The notes beneath the pieces are model-generated. The model was given only the letters and a program-made list of their open reading frames with translations, was not told the origin of the DNA and did no database searches. 64,000 nt of DNA from Daucus carota subsp. sativus. Its lineage: Eukaryota > Streptophyta > Magnoliopsida > Apiales > Apiaceae. Position 1 is the first letter of the stretch; each line of letters opens with the position of its first letter. Shown one piece after another: positions 58,615-64,000 of this stretch. The stretch is from NCBI RefSeq assembly GCF_001625215.2, contig NC_030385.2:46463598-46527597 (forward strand). The letters run 5' to 3'. The position numbers were made by a program, and so were the translations under genes.

Positions 58615-58859
58615 CTCTCTCCGTCACTCTCATTTCTTTACAGTTGTCTTCCACCCCGACACGCATTTTAAGACACTTATAAGACATATAGTTTCGTAAC
58701 TTATTTTTGAGATTTTATTTTTGTGTATAAAAATTCAAATATTAAATTTTTATTCAAAAAATAAAAGATTAAAAAATAAAATAATTACGTTTTCTATGAG
58801 CATTAAAATATGTGTCAAACTCTCGTCCTCAAAGTAAACTACCCAGGGAAGAGAGGGAG
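58615..58859. mobile_element. Stowaway-like MITE
   Basis: The left end CTCTCTCCGTCACTCTC and right end GGGAAGAGAGGGAG are inverted matches, with TA at both flanks and subterminal inverted pair TTTCTTTACAGTT / AAAGTAAACT. It is 245 bp. Confidence 0.75.
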
Positions 58860-59472
58860 TAGTTAATTATTATCACATATATAATGTTTATGTCATACAT
58901 TCTACAGAGGTTCAATTTGAACCAATATATTATATTTATCTCAAAAAAAATTCAATAATCAATAAAATTTGTTTTCCTTTAAAAATTTTGAATTAGTAAT
59001 ATTTTTTAGTATATAAAAATTCGTTTTTTATTAATTGATTCTCGGCGTCGCTGCTCGGCGACGCCTTGCACTTTAATCGAATATTTTATATTTTATAATC
59101 AAAATAATTTATACAGCTAGGCAACGACTCACATTTTTGTTAAATAATTTATATTTTTTAATTTTATAACAAACAATATTTCTTGTTTATTACTATGTGT
59201 AATAATTATGAAGTAGAAATGTTCCCAAGTCACCCATCAAACATTGCCCCCGTGATTCATTTGGCTTAGTTTCTCACTAACCAAATCTTTTTGAAGCTAT
59301 TATATACTTCTTTCAACTTTTTGCAGAGTCATATATATGTTTTTTTGACGGATTCCAGAGTCATATATATGAAACAAATCTTTTAAGCAAAATGACAGAA
59401 AAAGCAATTAAAATCTGGACTCATTTTCCTTTTGTAATAATTAAAGCAAAATAATACAAAAGGCATTACTCA
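58860..59472. other. AT-rich spacer with one GC-rich hairpin
   Basis: No gene. A perfect 8-bp stem (GGCGTCGC / GCGACGCC) with a 6-nt loop lies at 59044-59065, isolated in AT-rich DNA. Confidence 0.6.
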
Positions 59473-60252
59473 TCTATACTATATTATAAAAAGCCAACAT
59501 GAGTATAATTTGTATTCGTACAAAATTTTGGTATAGTACTCTCGTCTAAAACTAAAAGTCTACAACATGTAAATATCTATTAAACAGTTTTATATACTAA
59601 AAACACTCCTTATGTATATTAATATCTTTTTAAATATAATTTATAATTAGTTAAAAAAGTGAAACTACTGTTAATAACATATATTAATATTAAAAAATAC
59701 TTATAGATAAATATATAACTAATAATAAATATACAATTTTGAATATCTTTTTTTTTTAACGTAGGAACCCGCAGCCGCTACCCTTCGGGTGCGCACTGGG
59801 TAAACCCAGGAGCTCACGTAATAGCCTGCAAACTACGTGAACCAAGGTAAACCGCACCTAAGCGCGACAGGTTCTGATACATTTAAATAATTGGAGACGC
59901 TACTTTTTAATTATAATGTATTCTACTCGAAATTTAACTCTAACGTGTTCAATTTCATTACAAACACGAATCATTACGTAACATATGAAGATATATGAAA
60001 TATGAAAATTTTAATTTAAAATTAATTGAATAACAAACTGTCACATATTAATATCAGAAAAATATTTATAGATAGATAATAAATTGTGAAAGCTAAATTT
60101 CCGTTAGAAGATATAATCAGTTGGTTAATATAATTTAATTAAAATCCAATTTATTAATACTAAAATACTAATAATATAGTGTTAAAATTTAAATTATAAT
60201 AATAAATTATGAATTATATATCCGCTCGGGCTTTGCACGAGTTAAATGCCAG
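59473..60252 (+). mobile_element. Non-autonomous Helitron (about 780 bp)
   Basis: It starts TCTATACTATATTATAAAAA after an A, a classic plant Helitron 5' end. It ends with a hairpin (CTCGGGCTTTGCACGAG) followed by TTAAATGCCAG and a T; CCAG is a one-base change from CTAG. No coding content. It contains the SINE-like insert at 59758-59877. Confidence 0.75.
59758..59877 (-). mobile_element. SINE-like (tRNA-derived) sequence inside the Helitron
   Basis: A GC-richer block that, on the minus strand, reads GGTTTACCTTGGTTCACGTA, TTGCAGGCTATTACGTGAGC, CAGTGCGCACCCGAAGGG and GGCTGCGGGTTCC. It has A-box- and B-box-like motifs and resembles a dispersed asterid repeat I recall. Assignment to a SINE family is tentative. 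Confidence 0.45.
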
Positions 60253-60612
60253 TTTATATTAAAAAAACAAAGATAGATACGGTGGGCTTGTAAACAAAAG
60301 GATAACTGCATTTCTGGTACAATTATGTCTCATGTACTATACAAATATCATACCCTTGCATTTACCATAAATGTATTTCATTTTTTTAAACTCTAAATAT
60401 GTACCAATTAAATTATGTTTGAAAGCGAACAGGGGCGGCACGTGAGACACAGATGAATCATAACATGCCTATGGCAAATATAGAGTAGCAGCCATATTTG
60501 AAATTTCAAATTCAAAACCAAAGGTGTGGGACTGGTTAATGGCTCATCATTACTTCCTCCCATATTCAAACCTCACACAAAACAGCCATTAAAGCCTTTA
60601 AGACTGAATTTA

Positions 60613-61098
60613 GTGGGGGGTTTGTTTCCGCCTTAAAAGTCGAGCTTCTGGTTTATAAATTAGAAACACTTATTTGTACCGTTTGTGTAAAAAGTCAAGA
60701 AGCACTTATAAAAAGCTAGGAATGCTAGTTTTTGTTTCAGGACTTCTTCTTATTTCCCAAACACTGTAATCACTCACTCCCTCCGTCCCATTTTAACTGC
60801 TTTTGACTTTTTATACGTATTTTAAGGTGTTAAAAAAATCACATCTAAACATAATTATTGTTTATAAAATTTATATCAAATAAAAGTTTAGAATCTAAAC
60901 TTTTATTTGATATAAGAATTAAATCTTTTTATTAAGCGTAGATACTATTTTTTTACACCTCAATATACGTGTCAAAAAGTCAAACATCAGTTAAAATGGG
61001 ACAGAGGGAGTATAAGTTTTAACTTATTTCTAATTTTTATTCTATTTTTTTATTTTAAGCAAAAAGCACTTATTTTAAGTTCACCCAAACGGCCCCAT
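60613..61098. mobile_element. Tourist-like MITE interrupted by a Stowaway (tentative)
   Basis: TGGGGGGTTTG on the left and CAAACGGCCCCA on the right face each other. Subterminal sequences AAGCACTTAT (60700) and AAGCACTTATTTTAAG (about 61063) are shared. The Stowaway element at 60777-61010 sits in the middle. Confidence 0.5.
60777..61010. mobile_element. Stowaway MITE
   Basis: The ends CTCCCTCCGTCCCATTTTAA and its inverse TTAAAATGGGACAGAGGGAG. The right flank is TA; the left flank is CA, so one side of the target duplication has mutated. It is 234 bp. Confidence 0.88.
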
Positions 61099-62387
61099 AC
61101 TATGAAAGACTCATATGCCTTTAAGACATATACATAAAATTGTATATGTCTTCTCATGCATGTAATATAATATCGTGAGAATATAATAGTAAAAGACTGT
61201 ATTCTCTATCAAGACAATATTAGCCCAATGTAGGTCAACATATTACTTTTTTTTCGTGACACATACATCTTTTATCCTTTGAAAATATAGCAAGTTATTA
61301 AGAGAATGTTACTGTATAAACATATACCGGATCCTTTATCTGTTGTATTAAAACACAATCAAAAAACAGAGACGAACTTACGTTAAAGCCTTTAAGACTG
61401 AATATATTATGAAAGGTCTTAAAAATTTTGGCCAGGTTACGCTATATAACCGTATCAAGTTATCAACTTAGTTTTAAGATATAATAATCATATAAACACT
61501 ATCTTTATGTTGGATTAGAAATACTTTAAATTACAGGATTTCGTTATTGTCAATCAAATAAATTTAAATTTTTTCTTTTATGCATGTAATGTATGCTCAC
61601 TATGAGGCACAAATGTAATATATTGTATACCCAATCCAATATGAAAATAACCACTATCCACCACCTTACTAATTTTTAATACTCAAATATTAATCTCTAA
61701 TCAGTGATAAATTCAGTTGTTTAGTTCAGAATATGTTAATATAACTACTACATCTTTATCTTAAATGGTCTGATGCACGATTGAAAATCATTGACTTACG
61801 TTATGCTTTACGTTCAAATTGTAAAATTGTACATGACTTTAAATATTAAAAACTTTCAAAACTTTAGAGTCGTATAATGCAATTCTATTTTTTCCGTATT
61901 ATAGCTTTTCTTTTATACATGTGTCCGACGTATAATAGCACTCACCAATAGCTAGACATAGGGCCTGGAGTTAATGCGGAAGAAATTATGTGATACACTC
62001 GATCAGTTTGAACAACTACAATCACTACACAACATCTTCTACTGACACATTGCAGAAAACTTTTATCTTCTGCAATGAGTGCAAAGTTGAAATTAAAGCA
62101 ACTCATTTGTCAAAATATATTACTAACATAATTGTTGAGTCTGACTTTCTTTCTGGTTAGATTATTTAAAATCGAGTAACACGAAACCTAAAATTGCTTT
62201 TGAACTGATATACATGAAATATCTGGTATAACTAAACAACACGGCCGAAGACTCCAAGCTTGCTTTCTATTCATTTCAAAAACAGGTAGACTTTGTAATA
62301 TTCAGTCTACACACCACTTCAGATAAAATTGTGGGCTGAACTGTTCACAACTCATTACTCAAAAACGTCTTCCACTCCCACAAAGTA
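61099..62387. other. AT-rich spacer
   Basis: I see no gene, repeat family or recognisable element. Confidence 0.45.
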
Positions 62388-62645
62388 CTCCCTCCGTATA
62401 TTTTTTCTTTTTCTATTTGTAATGTCGGTACTGTTCATAACATGAGACAAATTACTAATTTACATCTAATCTATAAAACTAAATATAGTCATGAGTGATC
62501 TTGTTAGATTCGTATTCACGAGTACTTTAATACGGTGAAGTTTTTATATTTAATGCTACTACAAAATGAAAGATATTAACGATCAAAAGTGTGTGTTGGC
62601 AAATGGAAAAGTACAAACAGAAAAAGTATTTAGGGACGGAGGAAG
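62388..62645. mobile_element. Stowaway MITE
   Basis: The left end CTCCCTCCGTATATTTTTTC and right end AGTATTTAGGGACGGAGGAAG are inverted matches with TA flanks at 62386-62387 and 62646-62647. It is 258 bp; the short plus-strand open frame across its right end is incidental. Confidence 0.85.
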
Positions 62646-63000
62646 TAATACTAATACAGTAATGCTTTGTATACAAAAGAGAAGTTTAACAACGTCACAC
62701 ATCAAGCATTTACTACAACATCATCGTGATGTGTTACTATCTCTGCGATCAAACCATTTCAAAGTTACTGTAATACCTTACTTTTCAAACTTATTCAAAC
62801 TGACTTAATACAATAAGAAACATAGCATAAAAACAGAAGACAGAGTACATGAAGACTCCAAATTTGGTATGCTTAAAAACTACAGACAATCTATCGGACA
62901 CTACATATACTATGTTACACGTATATTGTAGAACACTTCCTTAAACACAACATTATCAGTATATTTGTACTGTGTCCACTGCTATCATCAACGAAAATTT

Positions 63001-64000
63001 TTAAGACCACGTCGACTGGTAACCCGACTTACAGCACTGGCCATGCGTGAACACTGATATACCGGGCATCTTTTCAACAGCACACACACCTTTGGCAAAA
63101 TTCTTATCATACCGCGCATTAAGATTCTCATAATGCTGCCAATATTCATCATCATTGGTATCTGCAAACAATTTGAATATATGAAAAACAAAACGGTATA
63201 CTATTCCTTCAAACATATAATGTTAAATAATTCTTACATACTACTATCATCACGAAACAGATTGCATTAACATAATCAAGACCAACAATTCTGGACTTCT
63301 CTGCAATGGGTATGGGAGTGGTATGCTGTAAAAAAATTAAAAGTGAACTAATAACATCTAAATTAATCTCTCACCAACGTCCTCATAGCCCACTACATAC
63401 TCCACGATCCTATCTGGCATTTGATGGCCAAAAGCTAGTTTCTTATTAACTTCATCAACAGCAAAAGTTTCTTTCCTTTTCAATTTACTCTTCCCATGCA
63501 TGTAAAAAAATTCCAACGCATGGAACAAAATATATACTAATACTATAATATAACACAGTCAATCACCTTTTATACTTGAAATTATATTTGACTTTATCTG
63601 ATCAAGAGGAAAATATTCAGCGTGCGGAGATTCACATTGATTGGTACTCGAAATAGGGGGAGGCAACGCCTCTGAGATTGCACATCAGGTTCTTTTTCAA
63701 AGCATAATCAAATGGTTAGTCATAAGTTATAACTTGCGTTTAATTTAACTATAGTACATAGTAACATGTATATTACCCGGCGTCAAATTTGGAGGACATA
63801 ACAACTGGAAATTTTCATCGCACAACAGACCAGGCATATGTATCATAATTTCTTGAGGAGAGTGTGCCGTTGATTTCTATGAAAATATACAACGAAATAA
63901 GAGATAAGTAGGAGAATGTAAAAGCTGTCATAGATTGAACTATAACGGTTGCAATCAGTTGGTTTACCTGCGTACTTCGCAAGAAAGAATGATTAGAAAC
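63001..64000 (-). CDS. 3' exons of an unidentified gene (partial, runs off the window)
   Basis: Exon-like pieces on the minus strand: 64000-63968 (VSNHSFLRSTQ), 63876-63777 (KSTAHSPQEIMIHMPGLLCD), 63671-63567 (EALPPPISSTNQC ... FPLDQIKS), about 63501-63375 (KLKRKETFAVDEVNKKLAFG, PDRIVEYVVGYEDV) and 63161-63001 (DTNDDEYWQHYENLNARYDK to a stop). The borders at 63968/63876, 63777/63671 and 63375/63161 are GT-AG and in phase. The step into the exon at about 63501 does not join in frame with any good acceptor, so either a small exon was missed or the gene is damaged. I do not recognise the family. The N-terminal part is outside the window. Confidence 0.5.

Noticed and set aside
1-64000. CRISPR arrays, operons, ribosome binding sites, replication origins
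   Set aside because: The window is plant nuclear DNA. No spaced repeat array or prokaryotic signal was seen.

Overview
The window is nuclear DNA of a flowering plant. The genes have plant-type introns (GT-AG, AT-rich) and belong to plant families: F-box/FBA, cytokinin receptor kinase, LHCII, Nup133, SAM-domain protein and a Cf-like receptor-like protein. The spacers are AT-rich and full of small DNA transposons. It is clearly a eudicot. An asterid is possible from the repeat types, but that is an impression from memory, not a test. No prokaryotic, organellar or viral segment was seen.

Layout: (1) 1-6050, an F-box cluster of five related copies: one cut by the window edge, two intact copies head-to-head in a long near-palindrome, one frameshifted and one decayed. 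(2) 7576-16617 (minus), a complete 13-exon histidine kinase gene, orthologue of Arabidopsis AHK2 (cytokinin receptor), with a Stowaway MITE and a 55-bp tandem duplication in introns. (3) 17-23.8 kb, gene-free spacer with a nested pair of Stowaway elements and other decayed repeats. (4) 23780-24193 (minus), a small plant protein of unknown function. (5) 26.4-28.6 kb, a decayed LHCB copy followed by an intact two-exon LHCB2 gene (minus). (6) 29824-38996 (minus), an 8-exon NUP133 gene whose first intron holds a hAT-type element with a perfect 8-bp target duplication and an adjoining Tourist-like MITE. (7) 40549-43024 (minus), a three-exon gene for a 125-residue SAM-domain protein. (8) 43598-46010, a minus-strand Helitron with its 5' terminal region repeated four times, then a broken GRAS fragment. 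(9) 46782-49631 (minus), an intact LRR receptor-like protein. (10) 50-64 kb, transposon territory: Stowaway MITEs, a probable 5.7-kb Mutator-like element carrying a FAR1-type exon and a second transposon-associated exon, two further Helitron-like ends, a SINE-like insert, and at the right edge the last exons of an unidentified gene.

The host genes do not form a pathway; they are unrelated neighbours. AHK2 perceives cytokinin and starts a His-Asp phosphorelay, LHCB2 is a photosystem antenna protein, NUP133 is a nuclear-pore scaffold subunit, and the RLP is probably a cell-surface immune or peptide receptor. Exon boundaries were deduced by eye from splice sites, reading phase and remembered family sequences. 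They were not checked against transcripts.
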